This document shows positions 17,248 through 26,830 of a DNA stretch of 64,000 nucleotides, in pieces; the stretch's first letter is position 1; each line of letters starts with the position of its first letter. The DNA is from Halomicrococcus gelatinilyticus (GTDB lineage: Archaea > Halobacteriota > Halobacteria > Halobacteriales > Haladaptataceae). The translations under genes were made by a program, and so were the position numbers. Below the pieces are notes generated by a model. That model had not been told where the DNA came from. It ran no database searches and was given only the letters and a program-made list of their open reading frames with translations. The stretch spans positions 2,418,001 through 2,482,000 of the forward strand of contig CP100465.1 in the NCBI GenBank assembly GCA_024227995.1, in the 5' to 3' direction.

Positions 17248-18033
17248 TTAAATCCCGCTCTCGAAGTCGTCGAGCGAGTAGGCGGGCTCTGCGCCACGGC
17301 GGTCGAGCGTCTCGTTGGCCAGCAGCCAGTAGACGACCGACAGCGCCTTGCGCCCCTTGTTGTTCGTCGGGACGACGAGGTCGACGTTGCTGGTGTTGTT
17401 GTTGGAGTCGCACATCGCGATGACCGGGATGCCCACCGTGATGGCCTCCTTGACGGCCTGGGAGTCACCGATGGGGTCGGTGACGACCAGGACGTCCGGC
17501 TCGATGTAGCCGTCGTACTTGGGGTTCGTGAGCGTGCCCGGGATGAACCGTCCGGTGCGTGCGCGCGCGCCGACCGCGTCCGCGAACTTCTCCGCGGGGA
17601 AGCGGCCGTACTGGCGCGAACTCGTCACGAGGATCTGTTCGGGGTCGTAGTTGGCCAGGAAGTCGGCCGCGGTCCGGATGCGACCGTCCGTCCGGCTCAC
17701 GTCGAGGACGTAGAGGCCGTCCGTGCGGACGCGGTGGATGAACCGCTCCATGTCCTGGGTCTTCTGCTGGGTGCCGATGTGGACGCCAGCGCCGAGGTAG
17801 TCCTCGACGGGGATGAGGAGGTCGGCCTCCTCGTCGCCGAGCACGTCCTCGTCCAGCTGGGGGCCCTCGTCTTCGGTCTCCGTTTCGGCCTCGTCCGCCT
17901 GCGCGCCGACGTCCTCCTCGGGGTCGGTGCCGGGGTTCGCGCCCGACTCGCCCTCGGGTTCGGCGTCGATCTCCTCCTCCGCGGCGTCGAGACCGTCCGC
18001 TTCGTCTACCTGTTCGGGGTCGTTTTCACTCAT
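17248..18033 (-). CDS. rpsB: 30S ribosomal protein S2 (uS2)
   Basis: This 261-residue protein matches archaeal uS2 from about residue 70 onward ([26 protein letters not shown], then [20 protein letters not shown] and the C-terminal half with [21 protein letters not shown]). The first 65-70 residues are an acidic low-complexity extension rich in Asp, Glu, Gly and Ala, typical for haloarchaeal S2. The start overlaps the enolase stop by 4 nt (ATGA), so it is translated from the same transcript as enolase. Confidence 0.96.
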   Translation of the reverse strand: MSENDPEQVDEADGLDAAEEEIDAEPEGESGANPGTDPEEDVGAQADEAETETEDEGPQLDEDVLGDEEADLLIPVEDYLGAGVHIGTQQKTQDMERFIHRVRTDGLYVLDVSRTDGRIRTAADFLANYDPEQILVTSSRQYGRFPAEKFADAVGARARTGRFIPGTLTNPKYDGYIEPDVLVVTDPIGDSQAVKEAITVGIPVIAMCDSNNNTSNVDLVVPTNNKGRKALSVVYWLLANETLDRRGAEPAYSLDDFESGI

Positions 18034-19235
18034 AGTCGTGATGCGTTCTGCTCGATCCGCACGAGCTCGTTCAGCTTGGCAGTTCGCTCGCCGCCGACGG
18101 CGCCCGTCTTGATGAACGGGGCGTCCGTCGCGACGGCGAGGTGTGCGATGGTCGTGTCCTCCGTCTCGCCACTCCGGTGGGAGATGACCGGGTCGTACCC
18201 GTTGCGGACGGCGAGTTCGACCGCGTCGAACGCGTCCGAGAGGGTCCCGATCTGGTTCGGCTTGACGAGGATGGAGTTGCCCGCACCGACGTCGATGCCG
18301 TCCGCGAGGCGGTCGGTGTTGGTGACGAACAGGTCGTCACCGCAGATCAGCGTCCGGTCGCCCACCCGCTCGGTGAGCTCCGCGAACCCCTCGTAGTCGT
18401 CCTCGTCGAGCGGGTCCTCGACGTACGCGAGGTCGTACTCCTCGACGAGGTCGGCCACGTAGTCGACCTGCTCCTCGGGCGTCCGCGTCTCGCCGTCGTA
18501 GTGGTACTCGCCGTCCTCGTACAGTTCGGCGGCGGCCACGTCGAGGCCGAACCGGATGTCGAAGCCGAACTCCTCGGAGACGGCGGCGACGGCCTCCTCC
18601 ATCACGTCGAACGCGTCGGCGTCGTCGATGGAGGGCGCCCACGCGCCCTCGTCGCCCTTGCCCGCGGGCACGCCGCGCTCGTCGAGCAGGTCGGCCACCT
18701 CGTGGTGGACCGCTGCGTTGGCGAACACTGCGTCCTGGACGTTCGGCGCGCCGACCGGCGCGACCAGGAACTCCTGGATGTCCGTCGCGTCGGCGGCGTG
18801 TTCGCCGCCGCCGATGACGTTGCCCAGCGGGACCGGGAAGTCGTCACCGCGGAACGCACCGCCGAGGTGCTGGTACAGTGGCGCACCGAGCACGTCGGCG
18901 GCGGCCTTCGCGGCGGCCATGCTGATGGCGACGGCGCTGTTCGCGCCGATCTCGGAGAAGTCGTCCGTGCCGTCGGCCGCGCGGAGCGTCCGGTCCACGT
19001 CGCGCTGGTCGCCGACGTACACCTTCCCTTCGAGTCGCGGCACGGCGTACTCGCGCGCCGCGGCGATGGCCTCGCCCGGTTCGAGTTCGATCGCCTCGTA
19101 CTCGCCCGTGCTGGCACCGCTCGGCGCGGCCGCGCGGCCGAACCCGCCGCTCTGGGTGACCACGTCGGCCTCGACGGTCGCGTTACCGCGCGAGTCGAGC
19201 ACCTGCCGGAGGCGGACGCTCTCGACGAGCGTCAT
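18030..19235 (-). CDS. eno: enolase (phosphopyruvate hydratase)
   Basis: A 401-residue glycolytic enzyme converting 2-phosphoglycerate to phosphoenolpyruvate. Visible hallmarks are the mobile loop [10 protein letters not shown] (about residues 37-46), the metal ligands in [14 protein letters not shown] and [12 protein letters not shown], the catalytic lysine in LVKPNQIGT and the enolase signature [21 protein letters not shown] 19235 is chosen because [17 protein letters not shown] is the standard N-terminus; it overlaps rpoK by 4 nt. Enolase lies in the ribosomal/RNA polymerase operon in many haloarchaea. Confidence 0.96.
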   Translation of the reverse strand: MTLVESVRLRQVLDSRGNATVEADVVTQSGGFGRAAAPSGASTGEYEAIELEPGEAIAAAREYAVPRLEGKVYVGDQRDVDRTLRAADGTDDFSEIGANSAVAISMAAAKAAADVLGAPLYQHLGGAFRGDDFPVPLGNVIGGGEHAADATDIQEFLVAPVGAPNVQDAVFANAAVHHEVADLLDERGVPAGKGDEGAWAPSIDDADAFDVMEEAVAAVSEEFGFDIRFGLDVAAAELYEDGEYHYDGETRTPEEQVDYVADLVEEYDLAYVEDPLDEDDYEGFAELTERVGDRTLICGDDLFVTNTDRLADGIDVGAGNSILVKPNQIGTLSDAFDAVELAVRNGYDPVISHRSGETEDTTIAHLAVATDAPFIKTGAVGGERTAKLNELVRIEQNASRL

Positions 19236-19411
19236 TGGCCCTCCCGACGTACGGTGAACGGCAGGACGCCGGCGTCGTACTCCTCGGCCGCGATGAGGAT
19301 GGGTTGCGACTCGTCGGTGTCGACGAGCACGGGCGCACCGTAGGACACCTGCAGGGCTCGCGCCCCGATGATGCGTGCTTTCTCGTACCGGGAGTAACGT
19401 TGTCGGGCCAT
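19232..19411 (-). CDS. rpoK: DNA-directed RNA polymerase subunit K (Rpo6, omega-like)
   Basis: A 59-residue subunit related to bacterial omega and eukaryotic Rpb6, which helps RNA polymerase assembly. The sequence [20 protein letters not shown] carries the conserved core, followed by GAPVLVD and the acidic [17 protein letters not shown] end. ATG 19411 overlaps the stop of rpoN and the gene ends inside the start of eno, so all three are tightly coupled. Confidence 0.93.
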   Translation of the reverse strand: MARQRYSRYEKARIIGARALQVSYGAPVLVDTDESQPILIAAEEYDAGVLPFTVRREGQ

Positions 19412-19611
19412 CACTGGTAGGGTGCGACGATGTCGACCAGGTCCTTGTGCGAGACGAGCATCCGCCGACAGCACTGGCGGTCGACGCCGAGTTCGTCGAG
19501 TACCTTCTCGGGGTCTTCGTCGCCCTCTTTCGTCTCGGCACGTGCCTTGAACTCTTCCCAGTGTTCACCGACGACCTTGCCGCACGTGAAACACCGGACT
19601 GGTACCATCAT
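19411..19611 (-). CDS. rpoN: DNA-directed RNA polymerase subunit N (Rpo10)
   Basis: A 66-residue zinc-binding subunit homologous to Rpb10. Two cysteine pairs, CFTCG near the N-terminus and CCRR in the second half, form the zinc site. The end [15 protein letters not shown] matches the family. The start is MMVPVRC, and either of two consecutive ATG codons (19611 or 19608) could be used. It lies 12 nt after rpsI and overlaps rpoK. Confidence 0.94.
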   Translation of the reverse strand: MMVPVRCFTCGKVVGEHWEEFKARAETKEGDEDPEKVLDELGVDRQCCRRMLVSHKDLVDIVAPYQ

Positions 19612-19622
19612 GGTTGGATCAC

Positions 19623-20018
19623 TTAGCGGTAGGACTTCTGGTAGCGAGCCCGAGCGCCGGGGCCGCCCCACTTCTTGGGTTCGGACTGGCGGACGTCGTT
19701 CACCAGCAGCGAGCGGTCGAACTCCATGAACGCGTCGCGGAGTTCGGCGTCGCCGGTGTGCTGGACGATACCGCGCGCGATGGCGGTGCGGACCGCGTCC
19801 GCCTGGCCGCTGATGCCGCCGCCGGAGACGTCGATGTCGACGTCGACGTCCTCGCGCTCCTCTTCGGCGATGCGGAACGGCTCCAGCATCTTCAGGCGAG
19901 CCATCTCCGGTTCGACCAGTTCGACTGGCTGAGAGTTGATTCGCACGCGACCCTCGCCGTCCGTGACCGTCGCACGGGCGATGGCCGTCTTCTTCTTGCC
20001 GCTCGTGTTCGTTACCAT
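19623..20018 (-). CDS. rpsI: 30S ribosomal protein S9 (uS9)
   Basis: A 131-residue protein. [20 protein letters not shown] at the N-terminus, [19 protein letters not shown] in the middle and the basic tail [20 protein letters not shown] identify uS9, whose C-terminal tail reaches towards the P-site tRNA. The start overlaps rplM by 7 nt. Confidence 0.96.
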   Translation of the reverse strand: MVTNTSGKKKTAIARATVTDGEGRVRINSQPVELVEPEMARLKMLEPFRIAEEEREDVDVDIDVSGGGISGQADAVRTAIARGIVQHTGDAELRDAFMEFDRSLLVNDVRQSEPKKWGGPGARARYQKSYR

Positions 20019-20449
20019 GTGACGTTAGCACCCAGTTGTTCGCTGACCTCGCCCAGCTGGACGAAGCGGATGTTCGAGAGTCGGTCCAGCGAGGTGTCCT
20101 CGAGGACGTCGGCGTCCTCGTCGAAGGGGTTCCCGACGTAGACGCGGACGTTCTCGAAGGCCTCGCGGCCGCGGTCCTTCTTGTACGGCAGCATGCCGCG
20201 GATGGACCGCTTGAAGATCATGTCCGGTCGCTTCGGGTAGTAGGGACCGCTGTCCGATCCCAGGTTGACGCGCTTCCGGAACGTGGACACCACGTCGTCC
20301 TCGCTGCCGGTGATGACGGCGTCCTCGGCGTTGACGACGGCGACCGTCTGGCCGTCCATCGCCTTCTGTGCGACCTGGCTCGCGACGCGACCCAGGATGC
20401 AGTCGCGGGCGTCCACGACGACGTCGGCGTCGAATTCTGCGATACTCAT
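20012..20449 (-). CDS. rplM: 50S ribosomal protein L13 (uL13)
   Basis: A 145-residue protein. [18 protein letters not shown] near the start and [20 protein letters not shown] in the middle are characteristic of archaeal uL13. It overlaps the rpl18e stop by 4 nt and the rpsI start by 7 nt, consistent with coupled translation. Confidence 0.96.
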   Translation of the reverse strand: MSIAEFDADVVVDARDCILGRVASQVAQKAMDGQTVAVVNAEDAVITGSEDDVVSTFRKRVNLGSDSGPYYPKRPDMIFKRSIRGMLPYKKDRGREAFENVRVYVGNPFDEDADVLEDTSLDRLSNIRFVQLGEVSEQLGANVTW

Positions 20450-20799
20450 CGAATCACCCGTACGTTCGAGCCGCTGGGGTTCTGTTCCACTGCCTGTTCG
20501 AGTTCGATGGGCTCACCGCTAGCCTGCTCGATCTTCGTCTCCGCGGTCGAGGAGAAGTCGACTGCGGCGACGGTGACGTTCTTTTCGAGCACGCCACTCC
20601 CGAGAACCTTGCCGGGCACGACGACGGTCTCGTCCTCCTGGGCGTATCGCTCGATGCGACCCAGGTTGACCTCCGCGTGCGTACTGCGAGGTTTCTCGAG
20701 GCGTGCTGCAACGTCGCTCCACACGTCGGCGTCCGAATCGCGGGACACCGACTTGAGTTCGGCGATAAGACTAGTGAGCCTCGGATTCGTCTTGCTCAT
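20446..20799 (-). CDS. rpl18e: 50S ribosomal protein L18e (eL18)
   Basis: A 117-residue archaeal/eukaryotic-specific ribosomal protein. [20 protein letters not shown] at the start, [20 protein letters not shown] and [20 protein letters not shown] match eL18. The gene lies 30 nt downstream of tRNA-Leu, an arrangement described in Haloarcula, where tRNA-Leu precedes the L18e-L13-S9 genes. Confidence 0.95.
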   Translation of the reverse strand: MSKTNPRLTSLIAELKSVSRDSDADVWSDVAARLEKPRSTHAEVNLGRIERYAQEDETVVVPGKVLGSGVLEKNVTVAAVDFSSTAETKIEQASGEPIELEQAVEQNPSGSNVRVIR

Positions 20800-20829
20800 G
20801 CTACTTCCTCCTTGGAATAAGAGCTGAAG

Positions 20830-20914
20830 TGCAGGGAGCAGGATTTGAACCTGCGGACTCCTACGAGACAGCGCCCTGAACGCTGCGCCGTTGGCCTGAC
20901 TTGGCTATCCCTGC
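20830..20914 (-). tRNA. tRNA-Leu (CAG)
   Basis: On the minus strand the acceptor stem pairs GCAGGGA (20914-20908) with TCCCTGC (20837-20831), with discriminator A. The anticodon arm is AGCG-TTCAGGG-CGCT, giving anticodon CAG. The T-arm carries GGTTCAAATCC. The long variable arm and total of 85 nt are normal for tRNA-Leu. It lies between rpoD and rpl18e in the same direction and may be cut from their shared transcript. Confidence 0.95.
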
Positions 20915-21087
20915 ACGCTGAGAACACGTGCGCACCCTCGCGGGTATCACACAGTTGCAGGCGACCCTTCAAACCACTTTCGGTCTGCCGTTTTCGGCTG
21001 GCAGACGTCGGTGTCTGCGAGCGCCGAACGGCAGTTGCCACTCCGACAGCGGCGGACGCGTCAGGGAGGTTCGAAGGGTCAGTCATT

Positions 21088-21882
21088 CTATAGTTGGATT
21101 GCTTCTTCGAGTTCGTTCGCGCGCGCTTCGATCGTGTCGACCGCCTCGGTCACGAGGTCCTCGATGGACAGCGACCCGTCGGTCTCGACGTGGAACACGA
21201 AGGCGTTCGGTACGTCGTGGACCTCGACCTCCTTGCCGGTGTACCGGTTGGTGAGGTCGTGGTCGAACGTCTCGGTCGGCACGAGGTCGCCGTCCGTCGG
21301 CTCCTCGCCGTCCGGGCCGGGCGACGCGTGTTCTGCCTCGTGTTCCTCGATGGTGCCGCGAAGGATGTGCGGTTCCGCTTCCTCGTACTCCTCGCGGTCA
21401 CCGACGACTTCGACGCGCTGCAGGTGGCGGTAGCCGACCGCGACGCCACCCTGGTGTTTGGCGTGGTCCTTGCCCGTCGAGAGGACGGCGTCGGCCTCGA
21501 GCTCGAGGCGCTGGTCGTCCTTCAGATCGATTATCGGGATGTTGTCGTCGGCGGGTTCGACCACCTCGTCGGAGCTGATCAGGTCGCCCGAGAACGCGGT
21601 CCCCGGCCCCGACACGTCGAGGCTCAGGGTGACCGTGTCGCCCTCCTCGAACTCGCCGGCCGGCGCGGCCAGCGGCACGAGACCGAGACGGAGTCCGATC
21701 TGCTCGTCGAACATGACCGACGAGTTCTCGATGACCCGGACGGTGTCGATGGCCATCGTCGGCACGTCCGCGACGATGGCACGCCGGATGCCGTTGGCGA
21801 ACGCCGGCGTGACGTTGCGGACGAGGAACCGCGCGGTGCGGTCGTCGCGGTCGATGAACTCCACGTCGAAGTCTTCGGTCAT
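21088..21882 (-). CDS. rpoD: DNA-directed RNA polymerase subunit D (Rpo3)
   Basis: This 264-residue subunit is the archaeal counterpart of bacterial alpha and Rpb3 and forms the assembly platform with subunit [29 protein letters not shown] near the N-terminus is the dimerisation core, and [12 protein letters not shown] follows. The extra middle domain that can carry an Fe-S cluster in some archaea shows no cysteine motif here. The gene lies 3 nt after rpsK. Confidence 0.95.
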   Translation of the reverse strand: MTEDFDVEFIDRDDRTARFLVRNVTPAFANGIRRAIVADVPTMAIDTVRVIENSSVMFDEQIGLRLGLVPLAAPAGEFEEGDTVTLSLDVSGPGTAFSGDLISSDEVVEPADDNIPIIDLKDDQRLELEADAVLSTGKDHAKHQGGVAVGYRHLQRVEVVGDREEYEEAEPHILRGTIEEHEAEHASPGPDGEEPTDGDLVPTETFDHDLTNRYTGKEVEVHDVPNAFVFHVETDGSLSIEDLVTEAVDTIEARANELEEAIQL

Positions 21883-21885
21883 GTG

Positions 21886-22269
21886 TTAGAATCCACTACC
21901 TTTCGGTGCGCGGGTTCCGTCGTGCGGGATGGGCGTCACGTCCTCGATGCGGCCGATCTCGAGGCCGGCACGTGCCAGCGCTCGAATCGTCGCCTGTGCG
22001 CCCGGGCCGGGGTTCTGCTGCTGGTTCCCGCCGGGACCGCGAACGCGGACGTGAACGCCGTCGATGCCCGCGGCCTTGACCTCCTCGGCGACCGTCTCGG
22101 CCATCTGCATGGCCGCGTACGGCGAGGACTCGTCGCGGTTCTGCTTCACGACGGTTCCGCCCGAGGACTTCGCGATGGTCTCGGCACCGGTGAGGTCGGT
22201 GATGGTGATGATGGTGTTGTTGAACGATGCGTGCACGTGGGCGATGCCCCACTTCTCTTCGTCGCTCAT
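21886..22269 (-). CDS. rpsK: 30S ribosomal protein S11 (uS11)
   Basis: A 127-residue protein. [22 protein letters not shown] near the N-terminus, [18 protein letters not shown] and [20 protein letters not shown] are classic uS11 segments. The start overlaps the rpsD stop by 4 nt. Confidence 0.96.
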   Translation of the reverse strand: MSDEEKWGIAHVHASFNNTIITITDLTGAETIAKSSGGTVVKQNRDESSPYAAMQMAETVAEEVKAAGIDGVHVRVRGPGGNQQQNPGPGAQATIRALARAGLEIGRIEDVTPIPHDGTRAPKGSGF

Positions 22270-22787
22270 TCGTTATCCCCCGCGCGTTCCGGGTGCAGTT
22301 CGTCCGCGAGCGGACTGTTCTCGTCGAACTCGACGGTCGCCTCCTCGTCGATCTCCACCTTGTAGGAGGGGATCGACACGCGACGGCCGTCCACGCGGAC
22401 GTGGCCGTGCGTGATGAACTGGCGCGCCTGTTCGGGCGTGTTCGCCAGGCCCTTGCGGTAGGCGACGGTCTGGAGGCGACGTTCGAGGACGTCGGTGACC
22501 TCCAGCAGCAGTACGTCGCCGAGCTCGTCGCCGTCGTCGAGGATGCCGAGACGCTTCAGACGGGAGACGAACTCCTCGTCCTCGTCGGTGTCCTCGCCGG
22601 TGAGCCCGCCGAGCAGCTGGCGGGCCTCGCGACGGAAGTTACGGAGCTGGCTCTGGGAGCGCCAGAGCTCCTCCTTGTTCTTCAGGCCGTAACGGTCCAT
22701 CAGCCCCTGCTCCTCGGCGATGCGTTCGCCCTGGAACGGATGGTTGGGGGTCTCGTAGAACTTGGTGTTCTCACCAGGCAGCGACAT
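22266..22787 (-). CDS. rpsD: 30S ribosomal protein S4 (uS4)
   Basis: A 173-residue protein. The archaeal N-terminus ([20 protein letters not shown]) is followed by an S4 RNA-binding domain with [21 protein letters not shown] and [16 protein letters not shown]. The acidic end [16 protein letters not shown] is a haloarchaeal feature. Its start codon shares a base with the rpsM stop codon. Confidence 0.96.
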   Translation of the reverse strand: MSLPGENTKFYETPNHPFQGERIAEEQGLMDRYGLKNKEELWRSQSQLRNFRREARQLLGGLTGEDTDEDEEFVSRLKRLGILDDGDELGDVLLLEVTDVLERRLQTVAYRKGLANTPEQARQFITHGHVRVDGRRVSIPSYKVEIDEEATVEFDENSPLADELHPERAGDNE

Positions 22788-23302
22788 TACTCTTCACCAC
22801 CCTCTTCGCCTTCCGCGGCCTGTTCTTCCTTGATCTCTTCGACGTTGACGCCGATGGTACCCTCGGTACGACCCGTGGACTTGGTCCGCTGACCGCGGAC
22901 CTTCTGGCCGCGCTTGTGGCGGATGCCCTTGTACGAGTCGATCATCTTCATCCGGTTGATGTCCTGCCGACGCGTCATCTGCAGGTCGTTACCGGTCTCG
23001 TGGGTGCTCTCGCCGGAGAAGTATCCCTTGCGGTGGTTCGTGAGCCACTCCGGAACCTCCTCGGCGTACTCGTCGACGGCCTCGACGACGGATTCGATCT
23101 CGTCGTCTTCGAGTCGGCCGAACGTCGCCGTCCGGTCGACATCCGCCTTCTCAGCGATGATTCGTGCAGTCCGACGACCGACCCCGTTCATCTCGCTCAG
23201 GGATCGCTCGACGGTCTTCGTCCCATCGAGGTCGGTTTGCCCGATGCGGACGAAATATCGGAGGTCTTCGTCCTCCTCGTCCTGTGGTTGTTCTGTACTC
23301 AT
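22787..23302 (-). CDS. rpsM: 30S ribosomal protein S13 (uS13)
   Basis: A 171-residue protein. [20 protein letters not shown] and [20 protein letters not shown] carry the uS13 helix-two-turn-helix region, and [20 protein letters not shown] is the rRNA-binding C-terminal part, followed by an acidic tail. ATG 23302 ([14 protein letters not shown]) is chosen because sequence further upstream runs into the tRNA-Ser gene. It heads the rpsM-rpsD-rpsK-rpoD gene group. Confidence 0.95.
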   Translation of the reverse strand: MSTEQPQDEEDEDLRYFVRIGQTDLDGTKTVERSLSEMNGVGRRTARIIAEKADVDRTATFGRLEDDEIESVVEAVDEYAEEVPEWLTNHRKGYFSGESTHETGNDLQMTRRQDINRMKMIDSYKGIRHKRGQKVRGQRTKSTGRTEGTIGVNVEEIKEEQAAEGEEGGEE

Positions 23303-23328
23303 AGTTGGTCTGTCGAACGGATTCGGAG

Positions 23329-23413
23329 CGTCGAGGGAGGGATTCGAACCCTCGAGGCTTGACGCCACAGAGTTAGCAACCCTGCGCCGTGGGCCAGACT
23401 AGGCTACCTCGAC
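23329..23413 (-). tRNA. tRNA-Ser (GCT)
   Basis: On the minus strand GTCGAGG (23413-23407) pairs with CCTCGAC (23336-23330), with G as discriminator. The anticodon arm is CAGGG-TTGCTAA-CTCTG with anticodon GCT, decoding AGC and AGT. The T-arm carries GGTTCGAATCC, and there is a long variable arm. The gene ends 27 nt before the rpsM start, so it may be co-transcribed with the ribosomal genes. Confidence 0.95.
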
Positions 23414-23579
23414 ACGCGTGTTCACGTTCGCCCTTCCGGACTCGGGGCGTTCGCCCCTACAGTTCTCTGCAGTCGTACGTTGGACGACGGGTTATTTAAG
23501 CCCAACGAATCCGATGGAGTGTGGTGGTTCGCCGCGAGGACGGGGAGAACGATTGTCGTCAGCGATACACTGGGGGTCG

Positions 23580-23825
23580 TCAGTGGTACACCGCGGTGTT
23601 GCCGCGCGTCTCGACGAGGTCGGCGTCGACGCGTTCGGCCAGTTCCTCGGCAAGTTCGTCCACCGACGTGCCGCCGCGGGCCGCGCGGAGGAACTTCACC
23701 TTCACGAGCTTCCGGTCGGAAAGCTGGTCGCCGAGTTCGTCCGTCACTGCCTGGAGGCCGCTCTTGCCGACCCAGACGGTCACGTCGAGGTCGTGGGCCT
23801 GCTTCCTGAGCTCCTGGTCGGTCAT
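23580..23825 (-). CDS. YhbY/CRM-domain RNA-binding protein
   Basis: An 81-residue single-domain protein of the CRM family. ELRKQAHDLDVTVWVGKSGL with the GxxG loop, then LVKVKFLRAARGGTSVDELA and the final VETRGNTAVYH match archaeal YhbY-like proteins, which bind rRNA precursors in 50S assembly. The frame is open further upstream, but ATG 23825 begins the domain. It is monocistronic here and separated from tRNA-Ser by about 165 nt without a visible gene. Confidence 0.85.
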   Translation of the reverse strand: MTDQELRKQAHDLDVTVWVGKSGLQAVTDELGDQLSDRKLVKVKFLRAARGGTSVDELAEELAERVDADLVETRGNTAVYH

Positions 23826-23995
23826 GGTGAACCCACCTTGGGGTCGCCCTCGTTTAAAGCTTCTACAGTCCAGCGCCCCGGGTACACGGTTGCGCGCCAC
23901 ACGGTTGCACCCAGTCTGCGCCTCGTTGCACCAGTCGGCGTCTCACACGTGCACGCGCGCAAGTCTATTCAACCAGCGCGTTCACGTCGGTAACG

Positions 23996-24481
23996 ATGGC
24001 GACGTATCAACGCGAGGTATGGGTCGACGCGCCGCTGGCCGACGTGTGGGAGTTCCACTCCACGATCGACGGCCTGGAGGCGCTCACGCCGGGGTGGATG
24101 AACCTCCGCGTCGAGGGTATCAGGGGTCCGGACGGTGAGAGCGAGACGTCGGTCCTGACGGCGGGAACGGACGTCCGGCTCTCGGCGCGCCCGTTCGGCG
24201 TCGGTCCGCGCCAGGAGTGGGTCTCGACGATAACGCGTCGCGAGGAGAGCGACGGCGCGGCGGTCTTCGCGGACGAGATGCGCGGCGGGCCGTTCGCGAC
24301 CTGGAACCACACGCACCAGTTCTACGCCGACGACGGCCGGACGCTGGTCCGCGACCGCGTGGAGTACGAGTTCCCGCTCGGCCCCGCGGGCCCGGCGTTC
24401 GACCAGCTAGCGTGGGTCGGCTTCGAGCCGATGTTCCGCTATCGACACCGGCAGACGAAGGGACTGCTCGAAAGGGGGTGA
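23996..24481 (+). CDS. SRPBCC superfamily protein (polyketide cyclase/ligand-binding fold)
   Basis: A 161-residue protein starting YQREVWVDAPLADVWEFHST, the usual first strand and helix of the START/Bet v1 (SRPBCC) fold, followed by LTPGWMNLRVEG and the long closing helix near the end (FDQLAWVGFEPMFRYRHRQT). Such proteins bind hydrophobic ligands. The pattern resembles haloarchaeal cyclase/dehydrase-type proteins. It is monocistronic and no ligand can be assigned. Confidence 0.82.
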   Translation: MATYQREVWVDAPLADVWEFHSTIDGLEALTPGWMNLRVEGIRGPDGESETSVLTAGTDVRLSARPFGVGPRQEWVSTITRREESDGAAVFADEMRGGPFATWNHTHQFYADDGRTLVRDRVEYEFPLGPAGPAFDQLAWVGFEPMFRYRHRQTKGLLERG

Positions 24482-24600
24482 CGCCTGCGCCGAGGTCGCG
24501 GGCGACGGTGGCCCCTGTGGGACGGCGTCACCGACGGGGTGCAGTCGCTGGATTCGTCGAACCGTGAACGGCGGTCGTTTCGACCGCACTGCGGCGGGGG

Positions 24601-25239
24601 TTACTCGTACTTGCCGGCTTCGCCGTAGTCGCCCCCGAACTTCATGAAGAAGTAGGTGAGGCCGAGCGTGCTCAGCATCGCGCCCGAGGTGGCGACGCCG
24701 AGCGTCTTGGCGCTGCCGGGGACGGTCGGGAGCGAGGCTCCGCCGCCGCCGCTCCCGGGTGCCGACCCAGAATCGTTGACGACGATGTCGGCGACCATCC
24801 CGGAGGGCTTGTGCGGTTCGCACCAGTAGTGGTACTCGCCTTTCGTCTCGAAGGTGTACTCGTAGGTGTGGCCCGTGTTGTACGTGTCCGAGGGACCGCC
24901 CTTCGTCCCCTCCCAGTTCGCGCCTTCGGGCTGCTCGCCGACGACGATGTTGTGGTTGTCCGACTCCCAGACGAACTTCACCGTCGTCCCGGGCGTGATG
25001 TACAGCGGCTCATCCGTCCCCGGGGTGAACACGAAGTCGCCGTCCGGGCCGACGATCACTTCCTCCGTTCCGCCGCCACCGCTGCTACTGCCGGAGCCGC
25101 TGGAGCCGTTGTCACCGCCGCCGGAGCTGTTGTTCTCCTGAGCACTCGCGGTGCCGGCCACGCCGGCGGCAGCCGCGCCCGCCGTACCGAGCAGGAATCC
25201 GCGCCTCGTCACCGATCCGTCCGTTTCCCCATCTGTCAT
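24601..25239 (-). CDS. halocyanin-like blue copper protein (plastocyanin family)
   Basis: A 212-residue type 1 copper protein. A Tat signal (TRRGFLLG, Arg12-Arg13) is followed by a Ser/Gly/Asn-rich linker of about 25 residues and a cupredoxin domain at about 58-155. The copper ligands are all present: His96 in DNHNIVV, Cys140 and His143 in YWCEPH, and Met148 in SGMVADI. A second Gly/Ser linker leads to a C-terminal transmembrane helix (about residues 180-202), so the domain is tethered outside the membrane. It probably carries electrons between membrane respiratory complexes. ATG 25239 is placed by the signal peptide. Confidence 0.9.
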   Translation of the reverse strand: MTDGETDGSVTRRGFLLGTAGAAAAGVAGTASAQENNSSGGGDNGSSGSGSSSGGGGTEEVIVGPDGDFVFTPGTDEPLYITPGTTVKFVWESDNHNIVVGEQPEGANWEGTKGGPSDTYNTGHTYEYTFETKGEYHYWCEPHKPSGMVADIVVNDSGSAPGSGGGGASLPTVPGSAKTLGVATSGAMLSTLGLTYFFMKFGGDYGEAGKYE

Positions 25240-25413
25240 GAGCGGGGGTTTGAACCGCCGGCTACTGAATACTTTGGTTTTCACTCCCGGCGGTCGCCGC
25301 GCCCTCCCGGGGTGGAGATTCCGACTGCTCGGTGGCCGACGGGGGCGCGCACCGGCGTTTCGACAGAGGGGGAGTGCAAACGGAACTGCGCAGAACCGTC
25401 CGGCTCAGAGACG

Positions 25414-26457
25414 TTACAGTCTGTAGTCGTGTTCGCCCGTCTCCGTCTCCAGGAAGGCGGCGAGGAGGTCGATGGCCGCGGCCACGTCGTCGCTGTGGAC
25501 GCTCTCGGTCACGGTGTGGAGGTAGCGCGTCGGCACGGAGATGGCGCCGACGGGCTTCGCACCGTGGGTGTTCTGGAAGCCGGCGGTGTCGGTGCCGCCG
25601 GAGGGGAGGATCTCAGTCTGGTGGGCGACGTCGTGCTCCTCGGCAACCGCGCGGAGCCGTCGATTGACCTTCGGGCTCGTGACGACGCTGCCGTCCTTGA
25701 GCTTTATCGCGGCCCCTTCGCCGAGTTCGGTCACGTAGTCGGCCTCGTCGTCGACCGCTGGGACGTCCCGGGCGACGGTGACGTCGAGCGCGACGGCCAG
25801 GTCCGGGTCGAGGTCGACGCCCAGCGCGGCCGCGCCGCGGAGGCCGACCTCCTCCTGCACCGTCGCCGCGTAATGTATCGTCACGTCGGGGTCGGAGACG
25901 CGCTTCGCAGCTTCCAGGACCGCGAACAGGCACACCCGGTCGTCGAGCGCCTTTCCGGTGACGTGCTCGCCGACGCGCGTCGTCGTCTGCTCCATCGTGA
26001 CGAGGTCGCCGACCGCGACGCGTTTCCGGGCCTCCTCGGCCGGCAGGCCCAGGTCGACGTGGACGTCCTCGACCGACGGGTCGTCCTCGTCGTCGTCGAG
26101 AAGGTGCGGCGGCATCGACCCGATGACGCCGGTCAGGTCGCCGTCGTCGGCGTGCACCGTGACGCGCTGGGCCTTCAGGACGCGGGGGTCCCAGCCCCCG
26201 AGCGGTTCCAGCGCGACGAACCCGTCGTCGTCGACGTGCCGGACCATGAAACCGATCTCGTCCATGTGCGCGGCGACCACGACCTCGTAGTCGCCGTCGC
26301 CGTACACCGTCCCGACGACGTTCCCCATGGCGTCCGTCCGCACCTCGTCGACCACGCCGTCGAACTCCCGCCGCACTATCTCGCGCACGCGGTCCTCGTA
26401 CCCCGGCGCGCCGCTCGTCTCCGTGAGCTCCCGCAGCAACTCGAAGTCGAAGTCCAT
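25414..26457 (-). CDS. M42 family metallo-aminopeptidase
   Basis: A 347-residue dinuclear metallopeptidase of the M42 (TET/endoglucanase M) family. The ligands appear in order: His64 and Asp66 in AAHMDEIGF, Asp in GKALDDRVC, the catalytic and binding Glu pair in TVQEEVGLRG, Asp in ALDVTVARD and a late His in RYLHTVTE. Family members form large tetrahedral complexes that trim peptides after the proteasome. A role with the peptide importer at 3.8-10.5 kb would be speculation. ATG 26457 is the family start; twelve in-frame residues upstream are excluded. Confidence 0.9.
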   Translation of the reverse strand: MDFDFELLRELTETSGAPGYEDRVREIVRREFDGVVDEVRTDAMGNVVGTVYGDGDYEVVVAAHMDEIGFMVRHVDDDGFVALEPLGGWDPRVLKAQRVTVHADDGDLTGVIGSMPPHLLDDDEDDPSVEDVHVDLGLPAEEARKRVAVGDLVTMEQTTTRVGEHVTGKALDDRVCLFAVLEAAKRVSDPDVTIHYAATVQEEVGLRGAAALGVDLDPDLAVALDVTVARDVPAVDDEADYVTELGEGAAIKLKDGSVVTSPKVNRRLRAVAEEHDVAHQTEILPSGGTDTAGFQNTHGAKPVGAISVPTRYLHTVTESVHSDDVAAAIDLLAAFLETETGEHDYRL

Positions 26458-26572
26458 CCCGTCTCTATCTGCGGGCAGCGGGCTTAAACCCACGCGATGC
26501 GGTGAATGAACTCACAACTCGTGTATTGTTGTTCCGGAACGTTTTTGCCCCGCAACGACACAAAACCTTCAC

Positions 26573-26830
26573 ATGGCAGACAAGGAAGCCGAATTCAGAG
26601 AGCAGTTCCACGACGCCTTCGAGGGCGCAGACTACCCCGTCAGCAACCCGATGGACCTCGTCCCGGCGCTGCCGGACGGGCCCGGTACGCGCTTCGAGGC
26701 CGGCGACACCAGTTTCACGGCGATGGAACTGGCGACGAAGATGTCCGACACGCAGGACTTCCCCTACGACGACGTCGACAGCCTCGTCGACGACCTCGTG
26801 GAAGGCCTGAAGCAGAAGGATATGCTGTAG
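26573..26830 (+). CDS. MTH865-like family small protein
   Basis: An 85-residue soluble protein. The central motif YPVSNPMDLVPALPDGPGTRFEA and the following AMELATKMSDTQDFPYDDVD correspond to the MTH865-type family, a small helical fold with an EF-hand-like arrangement and unknown function. ATG 26573 follows a T-rich promoter-like stretch (gtttttgcc) at about 26540. Its stop at 26830 abuts the stop of the convergent gene at 26831 with no gap. Confidence 0.75.
   Translation: MADKEAEFREQFHDAFEGADYPVSNPMDLVPALPDGPGTRFEAGDTSFTAMELATKMSDTQDFPYDDVDSLVDDLVEGLKQKDML

Noticed and set aside
17195-17413. Small Arg/Gln-rich open frame at the 3' end of rpsB
   Set aside because: It overlaps rpsB out of frame and lacks a plausible start or promoter.
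20845-21093. Open frame of 82 codons across tRNA-Leu
   Set aside because: It includes the complement of the tRNA gene and has no protein character; the 173 nt between tRNA-Leu and rpoD look non-coding.
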